A stretch of DNA of 64,000 nt from Davidsoniella eucalypti. Its lineage: Eukaryota > Ascomycota > Sordariomycetes > Microascales > Ceratocystidaceae. The notes beneath the pieces are model-generated. The model had not been told where the DNA came from. It saw only the letters and a program-made list of their open reading frames with translations, and did no database searches. How positions within the stretch are numbered: the first letter of the stretch is position 1; each line of letters starts with the position of its first letter. A program made the position numbers and the translations under genes. The stretch is from assembly GCA_004009845.1 (NCBI GenBank), contig RMBW01000024.1, positions 124,001 to 188,000 of the forward strand. The letters run 5' to 3'. This document shows positions 11,160 to 20,963 of the stretch, in pieces.

Positions 11160-11871
11160 GTTTGGTGGCACTCTGGGCACGGCTTGTCCGTCATCGGGTC
11201 CGGGAGTAGGAAACGTTTAAAGTCCTCCGCTCGACAAACTCAATAGCTTTATGTGCGGGACGACACCGTCCCCTAGCCCGAAGAACTAGTTGTCTATACC
11301 TCCACTACAAGCAGCAAAAACAAATACCCAAAAAAGGGCTGTAAAACATAAAAAAACAGAAACAAAAACCACACCAAATCCTCCTCAGTCCCTTCCCCCC
11401 TCCGATGTACTTATCTGGCCCGCTGATGGGGCTTCTTCTCTAGGCGCATGGGCTCTGTAGTGCCGCCATTTCACCTCCAGTCTCTTAGCAAGATACTTGC
11501 ATGAGCTTTCTTTCCCAAAGTAGCTTTTTGACAAAGCTGGTCCGGAGTGGTCTCTCATTTCTGGGGCACACGGATGGAAAGGTTCCTTCCGTTGATGGCA
11601 CAGTGGGCAGTTTATTTCCGCATTCAAAAACGGCCATAGTATTCCGCAAAGTCGCCATGGCCTGTCCGGGCAGTTAGGATCCCGTAGATCTGTGCTGGTC
11701 TTTAAACCAGTCCACCTTATAAACAGTCTTTGTTTCAAAGCGAACCCCAAGGTGCTTTCTCGGCTCGCACTCCGGTGCAATAGGCTTCTCACGTGAGTAC
11801 CACAGCATACTATGGCGAGAGCTTGGTATATTTACAGTCCTCCTGGTACTCAATATATGGAAGATGTCCAT
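11160..11871 (-). mobile_element. Probable retroelement debris with Cys/His-rich frames
   Basis: Minus-strand frames contain CPECHQT near 11160-11210 and, within 11385-11792, CPLCHQRKEPFHPC. These are zinc-binding-like CxxC...H..C arrangements separated by stop codons and frame changes. Module B of the dispersed repeat family (11226-11276) lies between them. The whole is most simply a mosaic of decayed element sequence, but no element family can be named. Confidence 0.3.
11226..11276. repeat. Dispersed repeat module B, solo copy
   Basis: About 50 bases (CCTCCGCTCGACAAACTCAA, then GCGGGACGACACCGTCCCCTAG) are nearly identical to the blocks at 10583-10635 and 15508-15559. Here module A and the central module are absent. 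Confidence 0.8.
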
Positions 11872-12118
11872 TGATTTTTAAAAAAAAAAAGATATTGGAA
11901 GAAAGTGTAACTTTGGCTTTATATAGCAACACATTTAAAAAGCTGTTTATTCATTAAATAATCACATAGTTGTACAAGGGAACATTTAGAGAATACTCCA
12001 TTAAAACATCAATATATCGAAAATCAAAAATTAAACTAAATAAAGCCACAACAAACAGAGGGGACCGAACAGGTACAACAAACATTAAATCACTTTATCA
12101 GAACACGATAACGAGGGC

Positions 12119-14101
12119 TTACTCAAGCTCCCATTCATCGAATTCCTCCTCATACTCCGGGTGCTGGTGCAACATCTCGGCCTTCTGGGAACTTGACAAT
12201 GTCCAGTCATCCTTGACTGGGTTAAAAGGCTCCTTGACTGTGCCGCGGAGCCACTCCCGCTTGGCGACCATGTCGACCAGACGGCCGACCATGGCACCCG
12301 AGGACGTCTTGGACCACTTGGTCCGATCATCTTCCAGCATGTCGAAGAGATCGTCCGCAACATCCGAAGGCATATCCTCGGCCTCAAAAGGCAACTCAAT
12401 GCCATGAGTTAGCGTCAAGTCGGAGTCCCGGAACAGTTTGTGAGCATCCTTTTTACGGAAGGACCTTGAGTGGCTAGGGTTGAGGTCAAACCATCTACTC
12501 TTGCACTCAGGACCGGATGCCACACAGAAGTCCAACAGGTCAATCACCTTAGTCGTAGTAGACTGGGTGAACGACAGCCAAGATAGGTCCATACCAAAGA
12601 TTTTTGGCTTGAGACCGACAGTCATGACACTGTCCAAGTCAAGATCCCCAGAAAGACCAAACTTCCCTCCACCACACAATCCACAAGCATCATCATATGA
12701 AGCTGCAGCCATTAGATGGAACTGGGGGAACTTCCAGTCCATAGTAGCGGATACAGAGGCATCAATGAACAATGATTCGAATGTCACATCGGCATGGATT
12801 GCATGGTAGACAGACACTTCACCATACAAACCACCAGACACTGTGGGCTTGTATAATGAGAAGACAGGTGCCTCGATGTTTGCACCAACACGACTCTTCC
12901 AGATGCGTCGCTCAGCATGGGCTAGGAGACGATTCTCATCAGAGACCGTCATCTTGCCTCCAAAGTCAAGGCGAGCGTACGCCTGGATATCGGATACCGT
13001 GTAACCAATACTATCACTGAGGGATAGCGATACGGAGCCGATATCCGGCACCTGGAAGGACACTGGTGGTAAGGCCAGAAGTTGCTGAGAGCCTGTAAGA
13101 CCCTGGACAGCATGTCCAGTGACATATAGTCTCAGCAACGTCTGGGCAACTACACCCTTGGTAGAGATCTTGAAATCTCCACCATGGCGCTTTCCAGCCC
13201 GGTAGCTGAAGCCGATGGCCCCAGACACATCACACGATGAGCACTTGAGGCCCAAATCCAGATGGGAATCACTGTAAGTGATTCCACTGTTGTGCTGGAA
13301 GTCAAAGAACATGTACTTTGACTTCCAAGGCGTGGTATCATCTACCAACGCCGAGACCAATTCGATCATCAGAGGATCAATGACATTTTGGAAGTCATCT
13401 GCCGTGTCAGTCATAACATTCCAATCCTCGAGATCATTGATTGTGTTGGGAGTGACATCCAACACTATCATGGTATCTCCTCGGGCAGTTATGCCCGAGA
13501 CGCCGAACCATCCATGGTTCTGTGAGTCAACAGAACCAATTGGAGCCATCACCATGACGCTGCCCTGAGAGGCGGAAGCCAAGGAAGATGCCCACACATC
13601 CAGAGCAGTGGTGGCAGCATCGATAGTAGTGAACTCAATGGCGAGTTCATTCGCTCCATCGAAGCTGATGGCAAACAGGTGCTCAGAAACCTGGTCAAGG
13701 TTAATGAGTGGCGTACCGGAGTACGCAAAAAGGGACACTACAGAGTCTTCGGATCCGTAGGCAAATACATCCGTGGAGTGGACATTAAAAGCGTTTTTGC
13801 CAGTACGGTCATGTAAAGACACGTGCGGCATAAACGTAAACCACTGCACAACCGTGGAGTCATTTGCTGGAGAGGCCATGGAGGACGAGGAGTTTGTAGC
13901 CTTCTGGGCAAACACAGGCTCCATAGTTGACAGGGGGAGCGCCAAAGCAGTGGAACTCGAGCTCCAAAGCAAAGAGGCTGAAGCCTCATTGAGTGAGTGG
14001 GTAGAAGCCCAAGTGTAGGTGCCATTTGTGGCAGATGCAACAACTGCCTGGACAGATAGTGTCCAGGCAACTGTTGCCACTATTAGAGCTCTAACGTGCA
14101 T
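12119..14101 (-). CDS. Large secreted protein of unknown function (660 aa)
   Basis: A single uninterrupted exon begins at ATG 14101-14099; the frame runs further upstream but without an earlier ATG. Residues 1-23 are a clear signal peptide with a hydrophobic core and an Ala-x-Ala-like end. The body is rich in beta-strand-type alternation and carries a few Cys pairs (CSSC, CGLCGG, and a DFCVASGPEC segment). The C-terminus is very acidic (EEEFDEWELE). The layout, with an N-terminal all-beta half followed by a domain starting LGLKCSSC, recalls the fungal DUF7029/DUF7223 architecture of secreted proteins, but I cannot confirm this. It lies intact in an AT-rich, retroelement-scarred island beside another secreted-protein gene, which would fit a host-interaction or cell-wall role. 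That role is inference only. The gene ends in TAA. Confidence 0.85.
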   Translation of the reverse strand: MHVRALIVATVAWTLSVQAVVASATNGTYTWASTHSLNEASASLLWSSSSTALALPLSTMEPVFAQKATNSSSSMASPANDSTVVQWFTFMPHVSLHDRTGKNAFNVHSTDVFAYGSEDSVVSLFAYSGTPLINLDQVSEHLFAISFDGANELAIEFTTIDAATTALDVWASSLASASQGSVMVMAPIGSVDSQNHGWFGVSGITARGDTMIVLDVTPNTINDLEDWNVMTDTADDFQNVIDPLMIELVSALVDDTTPWKSKYMFFDFQHNSGITYSDSHLDLGLKCSSCDVSGAIGFSYRAGKRHGGDFKISTKGVVAQTLLRLYVTGHAVQGLTGSQQLLALPPVSFQVPDIGSVSLSLSDSIGYTVSDIQAYARLDFGGKMTVSDENRLLAHAERRIWKSRVGANIEAPVFSLYKPTVSGGLYGEVSVYHAIHADVTFESLFIDASVSATMDWKFPQFHLMAAASYDDACGLCGGGKFGLSGDLDLDSVMTVGLKPKIFGMDLSWLSFTQSTTTKVIDLLDFCVASGPECKSRWFDLNPSHSRSFRKKDAHKLFRDSDLTLTHGIELPFEAEDMPSDVADDLFDMLEDDRTKWSKTSSGAMVGRLVDMVAKREWLRGTVKEPFNPVKDDWTLSSSQKAEMLHQHPEYEEEFDEWELE

Positions 14102-15382
14102 TGCAACTGCTATATAAATATTGTAGATGAGGCTATGAATTGTTAGCAACAGTGCTTTAATATGAATAAATGAAAAGGTGAGGGAAAGGACAAATGATTG
14201 GCAGTGTTATGAGTAGAAGGCAGTGATGATAAGAGATGATAGAATATGGAAGTGGATTCAAATACTCACTGTAAGACGCTTTCAATACTACTTAAGAAGT
14301 AGTGAGAAGGTAATTTGTTGATTGGTAATTGTGTAAAGGTAGTTGTGTGAAGGTAGTTGTGTTAATTGCTTGGATGGTATTAGCCAAGTGAACCAAAAGT
14401 TGTTGTTGAGGAAGAAGTTTGAGAAAGGAGAAACCACCTAGATGGGGAGAAAGACCGTCTTCTTATACTCAAAGAATTATGAGGAAAGTCCTAAGAAAGA
14501 GACCTAAGAAAGAGTCCTATATGAAGTCATAATTTATTAAGACTTGTCTCCCAGACTTTAACTAGTTGAAGTTGTAAGTGGAGTTTGCCACCCTTAACAT
14601 AATATTTGTACGCATTTTCTTTTAACATCAAATGAGCACTTATACACAACTATTCAAAAATACCGGAGAAGGCAGCCATTAAATTTATTGCCATATGTAG
14701 CTTTTTTAACAAGAAACATAATATCTTGGTTCCGAAGTATAGGATAAGATACTACAGGAATATAATATCACGCTCCATGGCAATATACACAAAATAATAT
14801 GAAGAATCAAGCAAAGAAGAAGCATATACTCATTGCTCAACTTACCATGTTTCAGCCTATAACGGCTTTGAATTTCTAACTAACAAGAAAAAGTCCTATG
14901 AAAGTGTATTAGTGAAAATCCTTAGGAGAGTGTATTGAACTAGCTATATTACGTTTTTGTCGAACGGAAGTATGCTTATCTTAAAGGTCTATCATGCAAT
15001 AGTTTGGCCTTATGCGGGATATTTACGCAAGCAGATAGAGATTTCCTTGAGAACGATAGTATTCAGCGTTTAAGATGAAGCAAATTGCGAGAAATCTCTC
15101 AGTTTTGGACTTTTTGTAAATCTGTCGTTCCTACATACCAATAATCATACTATCAAACGATGTAGTAAAGTTTCATTTAGAAGATTGTCGTATAGTCTAC
15201 GTGAAGCTTGGTACAAGAAGAACAGCTTCGTCTACATCAGCAACCAAAACTCATCCAAAGCAACTTCTCTAGTGATGAATAGACATATATCATGAATACA
15301 ATTGTCACAGTAAAGACAAGGTCACAAAGGGCCACATCCTTAGGTTGAAAACCTGACAATAAATCTGCCAACGCCTATCAGA
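14102..15382. other. AT-rich spacer upstream of the secreted-protein gene
   Basis: Holds the promoter side of the minus-strand gene. A tandem near-repeat of GTAGTTGTGT(G)AAGGT units occurs around 14330-14365. No coding frame is supported. Confidence 0.4.
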
Positions 15383-16200
15383 GATTTGATTATATTTGGT
15401 TATATCTAACGTCTACCTAAATCACTAAGATAATACGACGTCGGATTGGTTACCGGACAGATATCTAAAGTTGTGCCCGTATATTAAAGTTGTTTTGGCA
15501 AAGAAGTCCTCCGCTCAACAAACTCAATAGCTTTGTGTGCGGGACGACACTGTCCCCTAGCCAGCCTTGATTTCTAAGCCTTTGGACCAGCCGACCCCAT
15601 TTCACGGCGCCGAAGGCACCCTTAATGTCGTAGGTGACAAAAGAGGTTATCTCTCCATACTTGGATTGTCCCTTGATCTTGTCTGCTAGCAACAGTGTGA
15701 GGTCCGTAGCTGCCCTTCTTGGTACTGCGCTAGCATATCTGCGGGGGATGATCTCTAGTTCAATGGCTTGTGCCGCCAGTCTTCTCGCTCCAATTCTCTT
15801 GAGTCCTTTTCCCAGAGTTGAGATAAGTGAGATCAGTCTGTAGCTTCTTGGGAGCGATTTGTCACGGCCTGGATTTGGTATGACCACCAGGCAGGCCGTT
15901 TTGAAGACCTTGGGGTGCCAGCCAACTTCCAGACAGCCTCGGAAAAGTGTTGTCACTTTTGACCCTAAGACCTTCCATGCCAACTTCCAGGCACTGTTGG
16001 GGATGCCGTCTTGCCCAGGGGCCGTGTTTCCCGGTTTGAAGATAGCGTTTCTGACTTCCGATTCAGTCAGCTCCCCAAGTTCTCGTGTGGGCCTAGCTAC
16101 TTGGGTTTCTCCCCTGAGTGAAACTTCTTCTTCTGCCTCCTCTGCTTGGGTGTGGACGCTGTTTTTCCAAGACAAATTCGCAAATTCACCGCAACCTTCA
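15383..16200 (-). mobile_element. LINE-type reverse transcriptase remnant fused to the repeat tail
   Basis: Read on the minus strand, about 195 codons from near 16200 to 15560 show non-LTR reverse transcriptase blocks: APGQDGIPNSAWKL, PRSYRLISLISTLGKGL, RRYASAVPRRAATDLTLLL and FVTYDIKGAFGAV. The frame ends at NQGWLG, before the catalytic YADD block. There it joins directly to CTAGGGGACAGTGTCGTCCC, the start of the A-B repeat tail (15559 down to 15383). The element is therefore internally deleted: the N-terminal half of the RT domain plus a 3' tail. The same tail modules occur without RT at 10551, 11226 and 3545. The fragment ends about 35 bp from the 5' end of a tRNA gene. Confidence 0.8.
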
Positions 16201-16235
16201 TAGTCACCACTATCACCGCAAATACCGGATTCACC

Positions 16236-16326
16236 GGTCTTGTGGTCTAGTGGTATGATTCTCGCTTAGGGCTCACCCTAAAGCAAAGCTTGCGAGAGGT
16301 CCCGTGTTCGATCCACGGCAAGACCC
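16236..16326 (+). tRNA. tRNA-Pro(AGG) with a 19-nt intron
   Basis: The acceptor stem GGTCTTG pairs perfectly with CAAGACC, followed by discriminator C. The D-arm GTCTAGTGGTATGATT serves as box A, and the T-arm CCGTGTTCGATCCACGG forms a 5-bp stem and serves as box B. The anticodon stem CTCGC/GCGAG encloses TTAGGG, with anticodon AGG at 16268-16270. An intron at 16272-16290 starts one base after the anticodon, the canonical place. It contains ACCCTAA, able to pair with TTAGGG of the anticodon loop. Confidence 0.93.
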
Positions 16327-16445
16327 CATTCCTCTCTTTTTGCCATATCATTCATGATACGAATGCTTAGAATTTGCCGAGAAAACGCATCCCAAACATA
16401 TGACAAATACATCATCTTTTTGATAGCGTTATAGCAAAGCTCATC

Positions 16446-16564
16446 AACTTTCCCTCCTACAACCCTCGATGGGGTACCTTTAAGTTCGCAGTCGTCCAAA
16501 GACGAACTTTCCTCCTCCGTCATGGGTTTTCAAGTGCAACCAGCACATAATGTTGCTGTCCATT
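16446..16564 (-). repeat. Repeat unit C, copy 2 (inverted relative to 4586-4719)
   Basis: The minus strand matches 4586-4719 over blocks ATGTGCTGGT, TTCGTCTTTGGAC, AAAGGTACCCC and GAGGGTTGTAGGAGGGAA. It lies 120 bp downstream of the tRNA gene. Confidence 0.75.
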
Positions 16565-16788
16565 GTTGCTTCCTTTTCCGGCCTTTTGTCGTTTTCGATA
16601 CACCGAGCTGTGAGGCCTTGAGCCCGACTTTTTCCCCTCTTGGGGGATGTTCTCACCGCCCCTTTCCGCATCACTTTCTCGATCGCTGGTCTCCCGAGTT
16701 CAATACACTACTCGGCTCAGGGAGACACACTCACACTCGATGGGCAGCCTCTTTGAAGGTTGAAGCTTCACGGGCGTCCGTGATCGGC

Positions 16789-17790
16789 TTAGCCAGAGCA
16801 GAGCACAAGAAGCTTCCTGAAAGCAGGAACCCTACATCATAAGTAAGATAATCAGTACATGTAGTTGTGAAGCCAAGATATAGCATGTTTATGGTTTATA
16901 CTTACTCCTCGGGTGATAACGGGTGCCTCTTGTTGCGTGTCTTAGAAGCTTTTGGCTTATCTTGACGAGTCTTCGGCTTCGGCTTACTCTTCGAGGGCTT
17001 TGAGTGATGGCGGCTCTTGTTCTTGGATTTCTTGCTACTCAAAGATGGCCCAGCAAAGTCAGATCTCGAAGACTATGATAGGAGAGCAGAAGGTTAGTAT
17101 ACTCAAGTCAGACGATGAAGAAAAGTAAAGACTCACATAAGGAATGAAACTTACCCTATCCCGATTGCTGTTTGTGGACTACTTGTTTCTTTTGTTGTCC
17201 TTGTGCTTATCTTCCCTTTTCGCCGCCTTGGGGGCTCTTGCTCTACTTTTGCCTTTGGGGTTAGACTGAGAGCTGTCGGAGCTTGAGGCATAGCGAGGAC
17301 GAACAGGTATCTTATGTTGCCCCCTTTGAGGCTTTTGCATGCCTCTTTTTCGATGATTCACCCTTCTTGCCGTGGTTAAATCATGACGGCAGCTTTTCCT
17401 GCTCCTCACTGCTCACAGGTGAGCTAGAGCTCGATGATGGAACCGAGCTTGCATTAGTCTCGACATAACCGCCGAGATATACACCGTCGAAAACCCCTTC
17501 ACCGAAAGCGCTACCGCCAAAAGCTCTGGCATCGAAATTCTCACTGTTGAACGAGGAATATAAACTACGGAGCATGCCGATGGAGTGCCGTCAAACATAG
17601 CCCGTGTGAAACGGGGATTGTTACGCAAAATTCGATATTTCCATCGAAGCGGCATCACAACCCATGCCAAACGTAGCAGATAAGCGGGTATAGAATGTCT
17701 CTTCGTGTGTTTGTTTCGTTCTCTTCTTTCTTGGCAGTGACAATATAACCTGGTCGACTCCTAGGTCGGGTGGAAGCCTCTGTACTCCAT
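16789..17790 (-). pseudogene. Degenerate or mis-split gene for a Lys/Ser/Arg-rich protein
   Basis: Several minus-strand segments look coding but do not join cleanly. A frame from ATG 17790 meets TAG at 17763-17761, then continues through AYLLRLAWVVMPLRWKYRI and RNNPRFTRAMFDGTPS. A second frame continues with a Ser-rich stretch (17550-17415). A third, highly basic frame (17400-17180) meets TAG at 17181-17179. It then runs eight codons to a GTAAGT donor and into another exon of the same composition (about 17075-16910), ending with a short exon at TAA 16791-16789. Splice signals around the last two exons are good. Unmodelled introns could remove one of the breaks (CTAG at 17761 could be an acceptor), but at least one TAG remains. 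No family is recognised. Confidence 0.4.
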
Positions 17791-17899
17791 GATGAAAAAA
17801 GAGCTTGAAACAAAACTTTGAAAGAGTTGAAAGGAGAAGAATATATTGGTGGGGAAGGAGAAGTGGGTAAGGAAGCGATGTGTGTTGATAGTCTTTCAT

Positions 17900-18448
17900 G
17901 ATTTGAAAGTCGTCAGAACTTGATAGACGAACAAGATGATATTAAGGTATTCTAGATGATGTAGTTGATGGAGTTGGCGCAGCTCTGATGAGTTTTAGTG
18001 TGCTGGATGAGATATAGTTGGTGTAGTTGGTTTGTCCATGGGGACTTTTGGGTTGATAGATGAATGTCCCAGATATTTTTTTCTAAAATCTACGATGTGC
18101 GTAGAGATATGTCATAACAACTAACTCTAATTCGATCGGGCTATTTATCTTCATAGAGACCATCATGATAGATACGGAAGACACGAATTGTGTGAAGCAC
18201 GTGATGGTTGACGAGTGGACCAGTCTTTATTCAGATATATATACAGATCAACGATAGCATAGATAAGAAACACAAGTAAATGGAGGTATGTATGTATACA
18301 CAGACATGTTGACTTTAACTTAATTATATTGCATTGGATATAGTACAAAAAGTGACGCTACAACTTGGCTCCGCCATAGATCGTGGCCTTCGTGGCAGTC
18401 CGTGCTCCACGTACTCCATCTTTATTATCTTTCAACGACGACTCGGGT
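17900..18448. other. Spacer, no gene seen
   Basis: Short AT-rich interval between the degenerate locus and the 3' end of the thioredoxin reductase gene. No supported frame. Confidence 0.5.
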
Positions 18449-19654
18449 TTACTCCGATTCAGAAAGAAACTTCTCGCAGTCCAGAGCAGCCTGGCAGCCG
18501 GATCCAGCCGAGGTGATAGCCTGTCTGTAGCGCTTGTCCTGGACGTCACCGGCAGCGAAGACACCCTCAATGGATGTCTCGGGGGTACCGGGCTTGGTGA
18601 CAATGTAGCCATCCTCATCCAGCTGCAGCTGGCCCTTGATCAGGCTAGTGGCGGGGTCGTGGCCGATGGCATAAAACAGACCGTTGGCATCGACAGTCTC
18701 GGTAGCACCAGTGACAGTGTCCTTGATGGTCAGCTTAGTCATCAGACCATTCTCACCCAGAATCTCACTGCCGCCCGAGTTGAAGCGCACGGTGACCTTG
18801 GGGTGCTCTAGCAGACGCTTAGCCATGGTCTTGCTAGCACGCAGGTGGTCCTTGCGGACTAGTACGGTAATGTGGCTGCCGTACTTGGTGAGGAAAAGAG
18901 CCTCCTCAGCAGCAGAGTCACCACCGCCAATGACGACCAGGGGCTTGTTGCGGAATATGGGGACGGCACCATCGCACACAGCGCAAGCAGAGACGCCGCT
19001 TTGCCAGTATTGCTCCTCACCAGGAAGGTTCAGACGGCGGGCGGAGGCACCAGTGGCAATGATGACAGAGTCGGCGGTGTGGGTGTCATCCGGCGCAAAC
19101 TCGGTGCTGTACTTGAATGGGCGCTGAGAAAGATCCAGCTTGATGACAGTGTCGGTGATGATCTCAGTGCCGTACTTCTCGGACTGCTTGCGGAGGTTAT
19201 CCTGTAGGCGAATTGGGTGGTTAGATTGGCTCAAGTGAGGAAGAGGAATGCTATATTAGACGAAGCACTCACCATAAGCTCCTGGCCCATGATGGCATCA
19301 GGGAAACCGGGGAAGTTCTCAACCTCGGTGGTGGTGGTCAGCTGGCCACCGGCGGCAATGCCGTTAGCCATGAAACCTTCGTAGAGGACGGCTGCACAAA
19401 CATATGTAAGTTAGCGATGCGAGGTTCCCGGAGGAAATATATAGAGAGAAGATAGCTATCGGTGGTTTGTTCGGGGGCAGCTTACGCTTCATTTCGGCAC
19501 GGCCCAGATAAACGGCGGCCGTATGGGCGGCAGGGCCGGAGCCAATGACTATAGCACAGAGAATACCAGTTAGACACAGAAACCCAGCATAGCAATACAA
19601 TCAAAACATAAAGAGCAGCAGAGACAATGACTTACTGACAACCTTGCTGTGCAT
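18449..19654 (-). CDS. TRR1: Thioredoxin reductase (NADPH)
   Basis: Four exons (19654-19636, 19548-19486, 19391-19273, 19201-18449) give 317 residues, the usual length of low-molecular-weight fungal thioredoxin reductases. The N-terminus has the FAD-binding Rossmann motif IIGSGPAAHTAAVYLGRAE and the GGQLTTTTEVENFPGFP block. The redox-active CAVC is at residues 140-143, followed by DGAVPIFRN. The NADPH motif VIGGGDSAAEEA comes next, and the family end GVFAAGDVQDKRYRQAITSA is present. The enzyme transfers electrons from NADPH through FAD to thioredoxin, supporting ribonucleotide reduction and oxidative-stress defence in the cytosol. The start chosen, MHSKVV, is the only ATG in frame and matches fungal orthologues. 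An open, start-less extension runs upstream (see the leader entry). No key residue is missing. Confidence 0.96.
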
Positions 19655-19789
19655 TTTGTGGGATGTAAAGGTAGAAGCACCGGTAAGCGAAGAGGAGAGA
19701 AAAGATGACTGAGAAGAAACAGCAGCAGAGACGGCAAATGACAGTCCAGTCGCAGCGCGAAAGGTTCGACGAAAAGTAGAGGAAAACAG
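19655..19789 (-). other. In-frame mitochondrial-type leader upstream of TRR1 ATG
   Basis: The TRR1 frame is open for 108 codons above its ATG without another ATG. From a CTG at 19789-19787 with AAA before it (purine at -3), 45 residues begin LFSSTFRRTFRAATGLSF. They are rich in Ser, Phe and Arg and contain no Asp or Glu, which is the composition of a mitochondrial presequence. The predicted product would be a mitochondrial isoform made from the same gene. This is an inference from frame and composition. Confidence 0.45.
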
Positions 19790-20963
19790 TTTGGCGACGG
19801 TTGGAAAGGAGAGGGGGAAAGTCTTGAAGATATAGAAGGATGAGAAGTTGAACAGAGGGGCTGTCTTTTTTTGTAATTGGCAAACAACTCTTTTGGGCGT
19901 CAAAGGTACGATTGCAAAGCTTCTTCGGTTGGTCGGCCGGCCTTGGCCCCCTCGAGCCTCAGGAGCCTCCCACTTCACTAGAGAAACAAGTCAAGCCCCA
20001 GAAAATTCCAGAAGGTGACGTGCTTTCGGCTCATAGCGCGGGATTCTGTCTCTTTTTACTCACTACTGCAATTTGGTCAAGTCCATTGGCTTTTTTCTTC
20101 ATACTCGTTGAGAGTACAAGGGTTACGATAGCTGCGAAGTGGGGGTTGACTAGGGTCTGTTGCATTGGTGCATTGTAGGATTCGGAGTTCGGAACAAACT
20201 GAGGCTCCATCTTCAACCTTGGTCGGATTTCCAGTAAATTTCGCCCCATTCAACGCAGGCCACCTAGTAGCCATTTTAATGTTAATTAATTCTACCGGAT
20301 TACTAAATCGAGGGATATTGTTGTCTCTGCTTCTTAGTTTTTTTTATATATTTATATGTATTTTTTGCAACCACTTATCCCAGCCTCTTGTTCCCTCTAT
20401 ATTGGCCATCTGACTATCTACTAGCTTGACTCAATATAATAACGCCGACCTCGTGTCTCGTTATCCGATTATCACCGACTCAACTCGACTAGCCGCCTGT
20501 TGATGCCATACATTTGCTTGGCATTTCAAAGTCTCAGACGAGACAAGAGGAGTCTCTGATGTGTCCTCTGGGGCTTCTTCTTTTGGATAGGTAACCTTGA
20601 TGACTACCTTTGTTTTGCTTTTCTTGAAAGAGCAGGATTTCTAATACACAGGTGTGCTGGCTTCCGGTATCCGGCTTAGCGACTTTTTATCAATCACCTA
20701 GCTCGAATTATGATAAAGAACCCCCTAGTCGACCAAGGGTCTCAAAGTCAGCCGACATCCGTAGAATGAAACCCTGAGAGCAGGGCAGGCAGGCAAATTT
20801 CCCGTGCACTGATGTTCTCTTCTTAGATCATAGGAATTGCCACTTGTGTTATGTTATTATTTGATGATGTATTGTCTAAATGTACATGATATGATGATAT
20901 TGTAAGTTTTATATGAGCAAAATCTTACGTGATGGCATGGCTCCTACGCCAGTCCCAATTAGA
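19790..20963. other. Intergenic region between TRR1 and VPS53
   Basis: Contains the TRR1 promoter side (19800-20280) and the VPS53 3' flank. Open frames here are short or lack ATG. No further gene is seen. Confidence 0.5.
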
